DNA of 64,000 nucleotides from Balanoglossus misakiensis (Eukaryota > Hemichordata). Positions 12,000 to 22,803 of this stretch are shown in pieces. Below the pieces are notes generated by a model. It ran no database searches, was not told the DNA's origin, and was given only the letters and a program-made list of their open reading frames with translations. The translations under genes were made by a program, and so were the position numbers. The DNA is taken from contig CM082590.2 of the NCBI GenBank assembly GCA_040954595.2, positions 2,914,001-2,978,000 on the forward strand, read 5' to 3'. Positions within the stretch are counted from its first letter, which is position 1; the number at the start of each line of letters is the position of its first letter.

Positions 12000-12620
12000 C
12001 CAACTCTATGACTTAATTTTTTGTTAATGACCTAATACCAAACAAATAGATATGATCTAATTTAAAAAAACTGTCCCAAAACTGCCAAACACAAAAATGC
12101 AAACATCACCAAAATTATACAATATCTTACTTCGATGAGAACATGCTTACCACAGTTCAAAGCAATCTGACAAGTGGTTTCAACGAGAAAATCACAAGTT
12201 ACCTCAAGAACACAAATAAGCAAATTTCAACAAAATTTTCAAACAACTTACAATTGCTTAACCCTGAGAACATGCCTACCAATTCCCAAAGCAATCTGAC
12301 AAGCACGAGGTTTCAGAGAAAACGATTTTTGACCAAAAATTGCAAAATTTGGCTCATAATTACAAATGTGCAAACTTTGCAACAATTACACCTATAGGAA
12401 GATTTATACTAAATGTTAAAGAAATCAGCCAATTACTTTCATAGAAAATATTTTACCATTGTGTTAAAAGACAAAACATTCATAAAAAGTAGACAATTCA
12501 CGATGTTTGCTTAGAACTTATATAGCTCTATGATCTTGGCATAAGAAACATGCATACCACTTTTCAAAGCAATCTGACCAGTAGTTCCCAGCTAACAACT
12601 GAGAACAGAATAGCCAAAAT
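12000..12620. repeat. degenerate dispersed repeat, third block
   Basis: Same family: TTCAAAGCAATCTGACAAGT at about 12,156, CCAAAGCAATCTGACAAGCA at about 12,286 and TTCAAAGCAATCTGACCAGT at about 12,564. Each follows an ACATGC-(T/A)TACCA phrase. Confidence 0.7.
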
Positions 12621-14640
12621 CATCACCAGCGCCTAACACTACATTTGATTTTAATCAGATGAAAAAGGGAAGTAAGCAGACCATTTGTTGGAGCGGCTGA
12701 TCCTCACCTGAAATCAAAGAGACAGACAAAAGCACTCATTTTATCAGAATATTTATTTTATGTATGCAAAAATCCTAACATGATATCTCTGTCTACCTGT
12801 TTATCCTGATAGGAAAATTGTTAGAATAAAAATATCAAAGATATTTCTTCCTAACGCTGCATACACTATGTACATACTCTAGCAGTCTTGAAAGTACACT
12901 GAAATGTTTGTCAAAAGCTCTTCTTAAAAACTGCATAACATACCAAACTTTCAGTACAATATAAGCAATATCCGGAAAAAAATTAAACCAACTTAGCATC
13001 TTATGCAAAATGAAAGAAATTGAGGAATCGTGTCCCCCCTTCCCTTCAGCACTATACATGATTCTACAGCCTCAGGGTGTCATTCTTCACACAAACATAA
13101 AATGAATGGCTGAAATTCTAGAAATGTAGAAACAATGACATGTGAATATTGTTATTAAAAATGTGATTTTAATCGTTTGGCAACTATGGTCACTTCCTAA
13201 TAATTGACTATATTTCTTAACATGCATCTAATAGTTTGATTCTACCATGCTTGTCACGGATTTTGCCGATCACCAAACACAAAACACAACAAAATGGTTT
13301 AACAGTTTCACAAGCCATATGCCTAAAACAGGGACATCATCAGTTCATATGTATGGCCAGTCTGGCTACAGAGGTGAACTGACTATGTATATGCATGGGA
13401 TTCTTTTATATCCCTTTGGTCACGTGACCAGTTTATATATTTTCTGCTATTTCCCCAAGGGATTCATAGTCGATTCTATTTTCTTATCACCTGACGGATT
13501 CTGGCGAATCATGACACAGTGTTAGCATGAGGTATGTTATAAATACAGATATTACATACATACCGGTATTCAAATGAACTAATGGTTCGGTCCAAATCCA
13601 TTGTTTCTGTTGGAAAAGTTGGATGTCTACACAGGGAACTGGGGGTGAATGGTGAGAGTGCTAAGAAAAAAGACTGATGGTAATTTTCCATTTTTATCTA
13701 ACCTGTATACATGTGTGTGCTTAATCTTTCCCAATAATGCTGACACACAACAAGTTAATTGTTTTACAAAACTCTCCTTGAGAGTCAAATGAAGGCACCT
13801 GATATAAGCCCAAAGACTTCATTCTTTTCCACACACCACTTTTCTCTTTTCAAAGAGCTCCATTTCAAATTGTGTACACAAACAATGTCATTGTCACTGC
13901 CCAAGCCCAAACTTTCAAATTACAATGTGACATTTCAAAACACTGTTAGACTTCCCAATGAAACATTAACTCTGGATCGGTATCCATTCAAATTAGTGAC
14001 AGCCCCGGGGTTAGATTGTTGTTAATTTTGTTATAATGGTGATATTTAATTGTTTGGCTTTAACAAAAATTATGACATGGACGTATAAACGTGTTATGTC
14101 CACACATATGCTGTGAGTTCAGCTTCAATCCAATTTCATAACAAATTATTCAACAACAAAAATAGAAAATGAACATCAAGAGCTAGTGACTTCGTGGCTT
14201 TCACATGATAAATATACATTGCCCCATGCTAGAGTGTAATATTAACATGTCTCATACAACCTACAATTCTCTGTATATAACCAAACACATTCATTATAGC
14301 TGCATTAGTTGGGTCACATAATCTGGAACCAGATAGGCTGACCTGAGCAATCCATGTTTTTGCAAGTGTTGTATTGTCACTGTTATAGTGTGACTTCTTT
14401 GGTGTAATGCTCCAATGAACATGTGAGTTTCAATTGGATAGATAAATGACCAATAACACAAAGTCTGTGATTGGGTAATACAAATGATTGGTATACAACT
14501 GGAAGTTCTGACACTGAAAGAGCCGTCTATTGCTCTCTTCCCTGAGGGAGCGATAGAGAGTAACTTTAGAGATACATTCTCCAATGATCAGGAGTTAATA
14601 AGGTATTAGTCTAGTATATAGCTGTATTTTATCTGCTTTG
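12621..14640. other. non-coding intergenic sequence
   Basis: No exon, RNA gene or repeat unit that I can support. Several frames of 60-96 codons (for example 13,247-13,525 plus and 14,294-14,584 minus) have no domain-like content and no good splice context. Confidence 0.5.
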
Positions 14641-14651
14641 CTTTCAAAAAA

Positions 14652-14942
14652 CTATGCATGCCACTGGCCCAATAAAGCATGATACCCCTTGCAGGGAATC
14701 GTGATGTAATTAGCATCCCTTTGAAGTCAATCACGGACTTTGTTTTTCCAATGATTGGTCAAAGGATACATATGTGTGATTAAGGATTGGTACCATTTTA
14801 AATTTAAATTAGCCTTGCCTTTACTATAACCTTACACACAATCGCCATTGTTCAGTTTATGTCAGTGACTTTAAGGGGGATGGTAGTTACATCACAATTC
14901 CCAGCAAGAGCTATCAGGCTTTATTGGGCCAGTGGCATGCAT
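14652..14942. mobile_element. MITE, ~290 bp, with ~50-bp inverted ends
   Basis: The left end GCATGCCACTGGCCCAATAA (about 14,656) is matched in inverse at about 14,920-14,940 (TTATTGGGCCAGTGGCATGC). The match continues inward imperfectly (GGGAATCGTGATGTAA against TTACATCACAATTCCC). There is no coding capacity. The family is not identified and the target duplication is unclear because the ends are themselves palindromic (TGCATGCC/GGCATGCA). Confidence 0.8.
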
Positions 14943-15680
14943 CACTCTTGATGTTAGTTTTGGAAGTGGAAAAAATATGGCTATATAGTGTAAAACATGA
15001 AATTTTCGCAACGGGAAATTTTCATAATATCAAATGTGGCAACTGTTATGCAACGATTAATTTTCGCATTCTCGAATTTCAATTCATCATTATTTCTGAA
15101 AAACATGTTTACGCGACTTTTTAGTTTCGTGTTTTTTTAGCACTTGCATGATTCGGGCGAATTTATCTCTCATGAAAATTTCCCATTTTACATACATCCT
15201 AAGTATCATTTTTTCACACCAGAAGACAATGCACAGTTGCTTTGTGTATGGCATACTTTGTATTACAATAGACACTGACAACTAGTTACATCCTCCCAGC
15301 ATACAAATATGGTTATATTGAAATAAGGCATTATGATGGAAACAATGTAAAGCTAATGCAAGAATTAGTACAGACCGAGTATATTATGTTACTACACTGG
15401 AATAACAATTTCGTGTTATTTGATCTGTTTAAATTTTTTTTTTTAAATCAAGGAACACTGAAGAATGAGTGGAGGTGATAGCTTTGGAATGGATATGTCT
15501 GTATACAGTAAATGAGAGTGATAAATATTCCAAATCCCCAATACTTGACTGTCTGGAAAAAACCTTGAGAATTTTCTGACATTTCTTTGGGCATCTGGGT
15601 TTCATTTAGTATATAGAAGTTACAACGGTAATGAAGGCATGAACAGTCTCCTGTTCATTATAGTCAGTTTCCTGTAAGAA
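14943..15680. other. non-coding, 3' flank of the EGF gene
   Basis: AT-rich sequence beyond the poly(A) signal of the minus-strand gene. I see nothing recognisable. Confidence 0.5.
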
Positions 15681-15686
15681 TTTATT
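15681..15686 (-). promoter_or_regulatory. AATAAA poly(A) signal of the EGF/poly-Q gene
   Basis: AATAAA on the minus strand about 130 bases past the stop codon at 15,817-15,819. The distance fits a short 3' UTR. Confidence 0.55.
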
Positions 15687-15816
15687 GATTCGGAATATCA
15701 AAAAGACTCATGTCAACAGCCAGCAGATTACTACATGATTGTTGCAGTGTTTGTTGCATGCTGGGTGCCAAGTCCATCTGAGGTACCTGTGGTCGCGGCC
15801 GTGGCTGTTGTCCTAG

Positions 15817-15930
15817 TTACAGCTGTTGTTGTTGTTGTTGTGATAACTGTTGCTGTTGTTGTTGTTGTTGCCATGTTTGTTGTTGTGGTGGTGGAATGGT
15901 TGCTTTTGTTCCGCTGGCTTGTTGCTGCTG
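15817..15930 (-). CDS. last exon of the cbEGF/Q-rich gene (poly-Q tail)
   Basis: Minus strand: the acceptor TATTTAACTGCAG is followed by 37 codons and TAA. The product starts QQQQASGTKATIPPPQQQ and continues TW with two runs of Q broken by LS, ending QQL. Entry is in phase 0, matching the phase-0 donor of the preceding exon at 17,496. Glutamines are mostly CAA with some CAG, so the run is a (TTG)n/(CAA)n microsatellite that is probably length-variable. The other two minus-strand frames give poly-T and poly-N and do not fit the phase. The acceptor could slip by one or two CAG units. A possible role for the tail is coiled-coil or aggregation-type contacts; this is inference. Confidence 0.6.
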   Translation of the reverse strand, partial: QQQQASGTKATIPPPQQQTWQQQQQQQQLSQQQQQQL

Positions 15931-17190
15931 CTGCAGTTAAATACAAACAAAACAGTTTTCTTTTAAAGTCACTTCACAGCAAATGGCAATGTATCAGGAG
16001 ACACTTCTTTTTAATTTTCTTTACATTTGTCAATCAGACTGAAATTTAGGGCGGCATATAGTTAGTTACTGTACAATGGGAAATTGATTTAGGCTGTGTC
16101 TAAAATTGATGGTTAGTTTCAAGACACCTGTTGACCTAATTAATTATGTACACTCCTAATTCTAGGCTAACCAATAGATCTAGAAGTTTAGATTTTGTAG
16201 GACATAGATCAGTTTAGGATCAAAACTTTTTGACAAAATTTTGGGTATCCACAGCAGATAATCCTTAGCATTCTGTAGGAACCCTGGGAATTGCTTGGGC
16301 CCAGTGAACACTGCTTGCAGCTTTAATTCACCATGTTCTCAGATGCAGACATTTTGAAGAGAATATGATTTAAATTCTAAGCAGACTTTTGTTAAAGTGT
16401 AATGTTCATCTAACACACATTTGCCAAAGCAGAGACTCTAGTTACAAAATTGTTATCTATGCCACAAGTGCTGTCTTAACAACAGACAAGGTGGCGGCAA
16501 CCATAGTCTGTGTCATAGATTAGGAAAAGACAGCAAATTGAGTGAAAAGAAGAGACAAAACTAAATTCTTCTTATCTGGCATGCAAGAAATATAGAAGGA
16601 AGCGAAGGCAGTCCACTATATGAATGCACGCACATAAAATTGTGCAGAATATTTGGATTGGACGTTATTTTGTACACACAAAATTAACGCATATGTGCAT
16701 AAGAGTAAGATGATTGTCGTCATTTAAAACTGTCTGTCAGAGGTTATCATCAGTGCTTCCACACTGGTACCATGGAAAAACTAGAGGAATTGAAAATAAG
16801 AATGAGACAAGATTTGTTGTATTTCTTTGTCGGTAATTTAGGTCTGCTTTCCTTCCAGCTTTTCCCCCCACACTAAAACTGAACAGGTTGGACCAGTCAC
16901 ACCTCCCTTAATCCTATTGGTCCCAATGTTTATTTCATCAATATATCTATGGCATGCTGACTTGGACAATAATTCTGACACAAAATTGATCATGAGTGTG
17001 AACTGATTGCATAAACATTTTTCGAAAGTACTTCCTGTAAAAAGGGAGGAGGCTCCACACACCAGACTATTTTTGTTTATGTACATGACTTACACATGCG
17101 GGGGTTGTCAACTTGATGAAATAGCCATTCTCTAGATTTCCTATTGTTATAAGAGTGTACATAAACATGAAAAGTAAAATCATGAATATT
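15931..17190. other. intron of the EGF/Q-rich gene
   Basis: Intronic sequence between the Q-rich exon and the last exon. No repeat unit is recognised. The open frame at 16,838-17,086 (minus) has no flanking splice sites that keep phase. Confidence 0.5.
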
Positions 17191-17193
17191 AAT

Positions 17194-17246
17194 AGATGTG
17201 GTGCGTATGGCCGATTTGAGGCAAATCAGCCATACCCACCACGTCT
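17194..17246. repeat. tight palindrome, 25-bp arms with 3-bp loop
   Basis: The left arm at 17,194-17,218 (AGATGTGGTGCGTATGGCCG, then ATTTG) pairs with 17,222-17,246 with three mismatches. The loop is AGG. It lies in an intron of the minus-strand gene. It could be the remnant of a palindromic MITE. The loop is too short for a normal pre-miRNA. Confidence 0.85.
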
Positions 17247-17495
17247 AAATCTGTGTGGGGAAAAGTTGTCATGTTGGGCAAATAGTTCATTGAATTTATT
17301 CTGTGTGACTGTCAGGTCTTCAATACATTAAAATCATTTTGGGAATGGCACAGACCATGTTATTTGTACCATCAAGAAAGCTCCTTTTTGAGAAAACTGA
17401 TTTCATTTTTCCCCACATAACAATTCCCAGAAGTGCCACTGGTACCAGTCTTGGTTTTCAAAATATTCACTGTACACATTATTATGACAACTTAC

Positions 17496-17750
17496 TTGTA
17501 AGAGGTGTTTTAGTTGTTGATTTGTTGATTGTATATTGGATGGCTGTGCTTGCACTGCTTGTTGTTGTTGTTGTTGTTGTTGTTGTTGGGCTCTCTCTTG
17601 TTGTAACCTTTGTAATTGCTGTTGTTGTTGATGTTGTTGTCTTAGAGCTATGAGTTGACTTTGTCTGGCATGTTGATCTTGCTGTTGTTTCAATTCAAGT
17701 TCTTTTTTCTGTGCCATCTCTAGATTCTTCTGCAGTGCTTGAATATTCCT
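17496..17750 (-). CDS. Q-rich coiled-coil exon of the cbEGF gene
   Basis: An 85-codon exon, phase 0 at both ends, acceptor TTTGATCTTTCAG and donor CAA|GTAAGT. The product starts RNIQALQKNLEMAQKKELEL, then a charged, glutamine-rich helix (KQQQDQHARQSQLIALRQQ), a run of ten Q, and ends NIQSTNQQLKHLLQ. The heptad-like spacing of L and I with K/E/Q favours an alpha-helical coiled coil, which could oligomerise the protein. It follows the incomplete EGF exon at 19,819-19,928 in a matching phase (0 to 0) and feeds phase 0 into the last exon. Glutamine codons are mainly CAA. EGF domains followed by a C-terminal coiled coil are known from matrilins. The poly-Q content is not typical of those, so I do not assign the family. 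Confidence 0.65.
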
Positions 17751-18864
17751 CTGAAAGATCAAACAAAGAAAAGTGTAAACATTCAAACATTGTCATCTGT
17801 GTCAATCTACCTACATGTAACATGACTACAGGAGCTTCAGCCAAGCCAAGCTTTTCACTTGGGAGATTATTGAAATCAATTTAAAACTCAGCAACTCCAA
17901 CTTCGGGTTATTTTCTCAATACTTTTGTTTTGGCGGTCACCTTTCATTGAACAATGAATGGGCAAGTGCTCGCTCACTTCTTCACTGAATTTCACTGTTT
18001 GTTTATCTTATCATAAAAAAACTTGGGCATCGCAGTCCTTTGGACAAAAATATTCATGTGTGGTGATTTAAAATCAATGTTGCAAGAAGAAGAATTAATC
18101 ACAGGATTAACGGTTTCTGATTGAAAAATACTAAATGCTTAATATGCCATATGCCGTACACAGAGTGATCACATTAGTCAATAGGACAGCTGTTCCAAAG
18201 GACTAAAATGATGGCAACGTTTTAATATTATATTTATTTTACAAAACCTTGCATCTGAGCTTTACTTTAAAGTACTTCCATTTACTAGTAGTACAAGTGC
18301 ACATCAGTTAACATTGACAGCTAGGCATGACGTCATAGATGTAGGACTTCAAAATGGACATTCTGAACAGTGGGGGCGCTCTATCATGGTGGATTTTAAT
18401 GAACATGTGTATTTAATTTCATCACTCACATTTGTCCATGGAAACTGTATTTTAACATACGCTTATAGTTAAGGCATTTGCAGTATCTAGTCATATTACA
18501 GTAATACACCAGACATGTTCTTAACTCAACTAAATGTGTGTAAGTTCAATTTCTGACCTCACTCAGATTACCCAAGTCCATGTGACAAACTCTACTGCAA
18601 GTATACAGACTTGAACTCCGGAAAAACTAGTCACCTACAATACTTGAAATGGAGCCACATCCAAAACTTGACTTTGAGATCTTTTATCAAATCAGTTTTC
18701 CTTTTAGAATTAGAACTCCCATGCAATTTTTGTGACAGAGGAAATAAATAGATTCTCAGAAAAAAACAGTTTCCTCTTTAAAGATCCAACCTTACCATAG
18801 AAAATAAAAGGTTTAGACTGAACCATAGTGGTGAAAGGGTTAAGCCAGAGCATGTATCAAAATA
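17751..18864. other. intron, with a short dispersed phrase
   Basis: Intronic. GGTTTAGACTGAACCATAGT and GTGAAAGGGTTAA near 18,810-18,842 recur near 39,645-39,676 (GGTTTAGACTGAACCTTGGT), so this is an end of another dispersed element. Confidence 0.5.
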
Positions 18865-19034
18865 CAGTAAAACCTGTCTCAACCGAACCCTGTCTAATCT
18901 GGAAACCTGTCTATTTCAAAGACATTGTTCAAACCTTTTGACATAGAACCACATGTTGAAAGAACCTCTTTAAATTGTACACCTGCAATCTGAACAATTT
19001 CTTCAGTCCCTTTGGTGTTAGACAGGTTTGACTG
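18865..19034. mobile_element. 170-bp TA-flanked MITE (CAGTCAAACCTG family)
   Basis: The ends CAGTAAAACCTG (18,865) and CAGGTTTGACTG (19,023-19,034) are inverted repeats. TA lies on both sides (18,863-18,864 and 19,035-19,036). TA target duplication and this TIR type fit Tc1/mariner/pogo-class MITEs. There is no coding capacity. Confidence 0.85.
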
Positions 19035-19492
19035 TACTTGAAAGTGCAATTGAACAAAAATGCTAAAAAATATAATTGCAGAGAGTCAGTATTTTAGGCT
19101 GGGCATCATCTACATAGTTCCCAGAATCAATACTGTCACAGTAGTCCATTTCTCTATGTACCAAATTTTTATAAAACATTGCTATGCAGTCATGTTACCC
19201 TTCCAAGATGCAAACATGAGGCCAGTTGGTCACAAAGTAAAAACTTGATTGTCTTGTGTATCAACACTATAGTTGGGACTTATGTTCGACAGCCACATTT
19301 TATTGTAAGGTCAGTTTTACACGCAACTTGTATCATGTATACAACAAACTAGATGAGCTCGAGCAGTACTCTACTGACCGCCTTTTTCACATTGTCTGCA
19401 TTGAGATGACACTTTATTTTGGAAGGCTGCCCTCTTTATGAAAAATGTCATGATTGTGTTACACGTAAAAAAGACAGAAATCAACACAACAG

Positions 19493-19677
19493 CAGTCAAA
19501 CCTGCTCATTATGGCTAGTGAAGGGACTTTTCTAAACTGGCCTTTATAGATAAGTGGCCATTATACCTTGTAGAAAGTCAATTAATGTACATGTAAATTG
19601 CACAGGGACTAGAATAAAGTGGCCACTATATAGAGGTGGCTGCCTAATAGAGGTGGCCACTCAAACAGGTTTGACTG
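19493..19677. mobile_element. 185-bp MITE, same CAGTCAAACCTG family
   Basis: The ends CAGTCAAACCTG and CAGGTTTGACTG are perfect inverted repeats. Internal GGCCA-(T/C)TATA phrases are arranged symmetrically. TA follows the right end; the left flank has mutated. Confidence 0.85.
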
Positions 19678-19818
19678 TATGTTGATTTGTGTCATGAATA
19701 GCCGACATTTACCAATGACTGATTGTACAATATATGATTTCAGTGTCACATATACATGTATAAGACACTAAGTACAAACCCATACATCTTACTTTCTCTC
19801 CAAATTGTAGATACTCAC

Positions 19819-19928
19819 CAACGCATGTATGTTGAATCCTGGTCTGCAACCACACTGGTAACTGGTTGGTGTGTTGTAACATACTCGTTGGCATGGTGAC
19901 CAACCAGCTTGATCGCACTCATTGTCAT
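19819..19928 (-). CDS. calcium-binding EGF-like exon, truncated before the sixth Cys
   Basis: A 110-bp exon, acceptor TTTTCCCTGCAG and donor GTTG|GTGAGT, entering in phase 1 and leaving in phase 0. With the split Asp codon it reads DDNECDQAGWSPCQRVC, then YNTPTSYQCGCRPGFN, IHAL. D-x-N-E-C and the N/Y residues around the fourth Cys are the calcium-binding EGF consensus. Cysteines 1-5 are present. The sixth would lie in the next exon, yet the next exon I can join by phase is the Q-rich one, which has no cysteine. Either a small exon is missing from my reading or the domain ends with an unpaired Cys. It belongs to an extracellular or secreted protein. Confidence 0.75.
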
Positions 19929-21782
19929 CTGCAGGGAAAACACAAATATCATAAAATGTATTAGAATGAATACATGTGAATTACAGTTGTCTTTGAGTGC
20001 ACATTTGAAAATATACGACAAGAGAGCAAAATTGTGTGAAACTTAATAAATATCATCTGGCATACAACTTGGTCATATCATATGTTTATCTGTACCAGTA
20101 CTGAATACTGATAAACAAACAATGTAGTAACCAAATAACATTTAACAAGGTAGTGTTTGAAAGCCAAAAATATCATGCATAAGACAACAAACTCATTGTT
20201 TTGGCTCCGAAGTGTAAACAGAGGAGTCTGTCAAGTTGGGTATGAGCTACTACTTCCGTCTGTCAAACTACTTCCGTCCGTCAAGAATTCATACCATTTT
20301 CTAGTAGGGGTGTGTAGCTTTATGTTTTTGGCGGTGGTGTGTAGCTTTGAGGTGTTGAGGAAGAATTGGAACAGTGACAGAAATCGGAACGGATTAGCCA
20401 GCAGTGTTTTCACTACCCGCGAGAAAACAGTTGTGTTTGGCGAGACGATTTTCATACAAATTGGTCAAACTTGTGAAGAACTGCTATCTAACATCGTCAT
20501 TTGTTTTGCCATGATCAACTTGCCACGATCAGTGCACTACAATGCGTGAAATTGGACCGCTGTTCTGTTCATTGATCATCACCCCCCCCCCTGTATCATG
20601 AACATTGTAAGGCAATACATTGAATTCAGCTCTTCCAGCTAGTGGCCGCACTCGCTTGATTTCCTGTGTGTGTCTCTGGGGACACAAATAATGCATATGC
20701 GTCTTTTTCTAATTTGCATATTTTGAATTGGTTAGGTGTGCCTTGACTTGAACGCGTCAAGCGTACAGGTTGTTATGGAAGTTTCTTTTTAGAACGACTA
20801 GTGTTAGTCTGTGGGCCCAACCAGCAAAAATAAGTTCTAGAAATGTCATTATGTTGTATAAGAGTTTTGTTCTACATGAAATTAGCTGGAAATGACAGGT
20901 GGGAAACTATTGATGTGAAATCAGGTCACTTCTACCGAAAATGATGGACCAGAGAGCAATGACTTTTTAAAATTATTTCATATACTATGTTCACAACTGC
21001 TATGCTCCCATAAACTGGGGAAACTAAATGATTGAACTTTCTGTTTGAACAATTCATGTATTTTTTTGCTAACACCTACACTACTATAGTCAGCACATGA
21101 CATTACCTATATACTTGAAAATGGAGAACTTTTTATCAAAACACTTAAGCTGATCTTGAATGCTGTCTGATATTTTTTTTCAAAATATATTTCTTTCACG
21201 TTTAGACTAGTGCTTCTACTTGCACTGTTTTTTTTTTCAAAACACATTTCTCATAGCTTGCACTGGTGCAATTTGATACGACAATACACAATGAATTCCA
21301 TCAGTATAACATAAGATACAAAATCTGAGAGGGAAATGACAGAATATATTTGTGTGAGGCCATTTGTGTGTGCGGGCCATTTTAAGACTAAATTTAAAAC
21401 AGTTATTAGAGCCATTGACAAGTGGTTTTTCCCTCTGCCAAGCACCCACCTTATCAAGCTTCATTCAATATTACATGAGCAAAACAGTTCAGCATTTCAC
21501 CTTGGTGTTTGCAAATTGTTCCTTTCACCCATATACCAAACCACTGTTCTCCAAACATGCTGCTCATCAGCCACTACACACTGAGAGAGCACCAGGTGTC
21601 CTTGACGCTATTTTTTTAAATTTCTAACTATGGAAAGTGCCTGATAACTTTTAATTATTTTCTGTTTTAACATGGTGACTGACTGTAAAGTCTGTCACTT
21701 ACAACTTCTGTAAGCGCCCTTTTGAAGCAGGAAATGCAAATCCATTGTTGACCTATCCCCTCCCCACTCAAAAAAAACTTAC
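19929..21782. other. intron; no exon recognised
   Basis: Intronic. It contains a GTGTCCTTGACGCTATTTTT motif at about 21,597, shared with the transposon further up (see findings). The frames at 20,157-20,549 and 21,237-21,627 have no domain content. Confidence 0.5.
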
Positions 21783-21902
21783 CTAAACAATTGACATGCT
21801 CTGCACTCAGAGAGAAACCATCATCACCACAACTACAGCTGAATCCACCCTCTGCATTGAGAAAACCTCCAGCACAAACAGAATCTGAACACTCATTCAC
21901 AT
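21783..21902 (-). CDS. calcium-binding EGF-like exon, one Cys replaced
   Basis: A 120-bp exon, phase 1 at both ends, acceptor CTCTATTTTCAG and donor TTTAG|GTAAGT. With the split codon it begins DVNECSDSVCAGGFLNAEGG and continues FSCSCGDDGFSLSAE, HVNCL. DVNEC and the N-x4-F pattern are the cbEGF calcium-site signature. Only five of six cysteines are present; the position expected for the third holds Phe (AGGF), one base from Cys (TGT to TTT). The C1-C3 disulfide would then be lost. Symmetric phase and length fit one domain per exon, as in fibrillin- and fibulin-type genes. Confidence 0.8.
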
Positions 21903-22215
21903 CTGAAAATAGAGAGAAAAAAACATCCGTTGTAATTATTCAAGTCAATACCAATCCTCCCTTCCTTTAAAAATTTCCATAAAGTGAACAAATTCACATG
22001 GCTTTGAAATTAGTATTAACAGTGATATTTATAATATTTCTAACAGGCCTGACTTTTCTAAACTTTGAGTTTCTTTGTGGATTTGTAGAAATGATCTACA
22101 AACTGAGCTGTCAGGTCATAACTGTTTGTGCTTTGGCATGTACACATATCCCAGTATGCCCTACATGGTTGGCAGTGAAATTGATAAAATCTTCACCTAA
22201 GATTTCAAACTCGTA

Positions 22216-22636
22216 GATCTTAATAGATTCTCACACTCCTGGCATGCTGAGAGTGTGGGATCAGAGTGTGAGAACAAATCAATCCCACACACTCACTGAA
22301 TCGAAAGCTGTATATGACGCGAGCGCCGATTGGATGACAAAGCGTTTTTTAATAATGTGCGCTAAATGTTATCCAATGACACGATAAAGAAACTACATGC
22401 CAGATGACAATTCAAGAGTCATTTATTCAATGTTTTAAGACGAATTTAGCTAATTTGTGCCCGTGTGAGAAATATAATCTCATACACAAAGGACCTAGGA
22501 TCATATTTCCCACACTCGTCAGGGATATTTTGTCCCACACTCGCCTGCGGCTTGTGTGGGACATAAAATCCCCAACTCATGTCAGAATTATGACCCCTAG
22601 TCCTTGGGAGTGTGAGATTCTATTAATCTCACAACC
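22216..22636. mobile_element. ~420-bp TIR element, non-autonomous
   Basis: TTAATAGATTCTCACACTCC at about 22,222 is inverted at about 22,610-22,628 (GGAGTGTGAGATTCTATTAA). The interior is built of inverted CCCACACTCG/GTGTGGGA phrases. There is no coding capacity. It sits in the intron just outside the 11-kb transposon. Confidence 0.75.
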
Positions 22637-22771
22637 TTAGGACCTGGGATAAGATTTCTCAGATGAGTTGGTGATATTTTGGCTTGTGTTAGTCAACATA
22701 TACCTGATAAGTGTAAAAAATTGCGTCAAGGACACAGTGGTCCCATTCAGTCTACACGGAGTACATATACA

Positions 22772-22803
22772 CAGTCAGATCGCACGGTGCTCATTTGCAT
22801 ATG
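22772..22803 (+). repeat. left terminal inverted repeat of the 11-kb transposon
   Basis: CAGTCAGATCGCACGGTGCT then CATTTGCATATG. It is identical for 17 bases to the inverted right end and matches 28 of 32 overall (CATTAACATATG on the right). A second pair, AATAGGCCA, lies 76 bp inside here and about 100 bp inside on the right. Confidence 0.75.

Noticed and set aside
13247-13525. 92-codon plus-strand frame as a gene
   Set aside because: No splice sites, motif or compositional sign of coding. Its length is expected by chance in this amount of sequence.
15731-16049. Valine-rich plus-strand frame (VAVVLVTAVVVVVV) as a membrane protein, and the minus-strand poly-T frame
   Set aside because: Both are other-frame readings of the (CAA/TTG)n run. 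The minus-strand poly-Q frame is the one that fits splice phase.
17194-17246. microRNA precursor
   Set aside because: The 3-base loop and 25-bp stem are too short for a normal pre-miRNA.
17339-17653. Plus-strand hydrophobic frame (LLVVVVVVVVVGL)
   Set aside because: This is the antisense shadow of the Q-rich exon at 17,496-17,750.
20157-20549. 130-codon plus-strand frame as a gene
   Set aside because: It lies in the intron of the minus-strand gene, contains an internal tandem phrase (LLPSVKLLPSVK) from a local DNA repeat, and has no recognised domain.
21594-22750. A single MITE bounded by the inverted GTGTCCTTGACGC copies
   Set aside because: The interval contains a functional-looking EGF exon and another complete TIR element, so these ends do not define one element.
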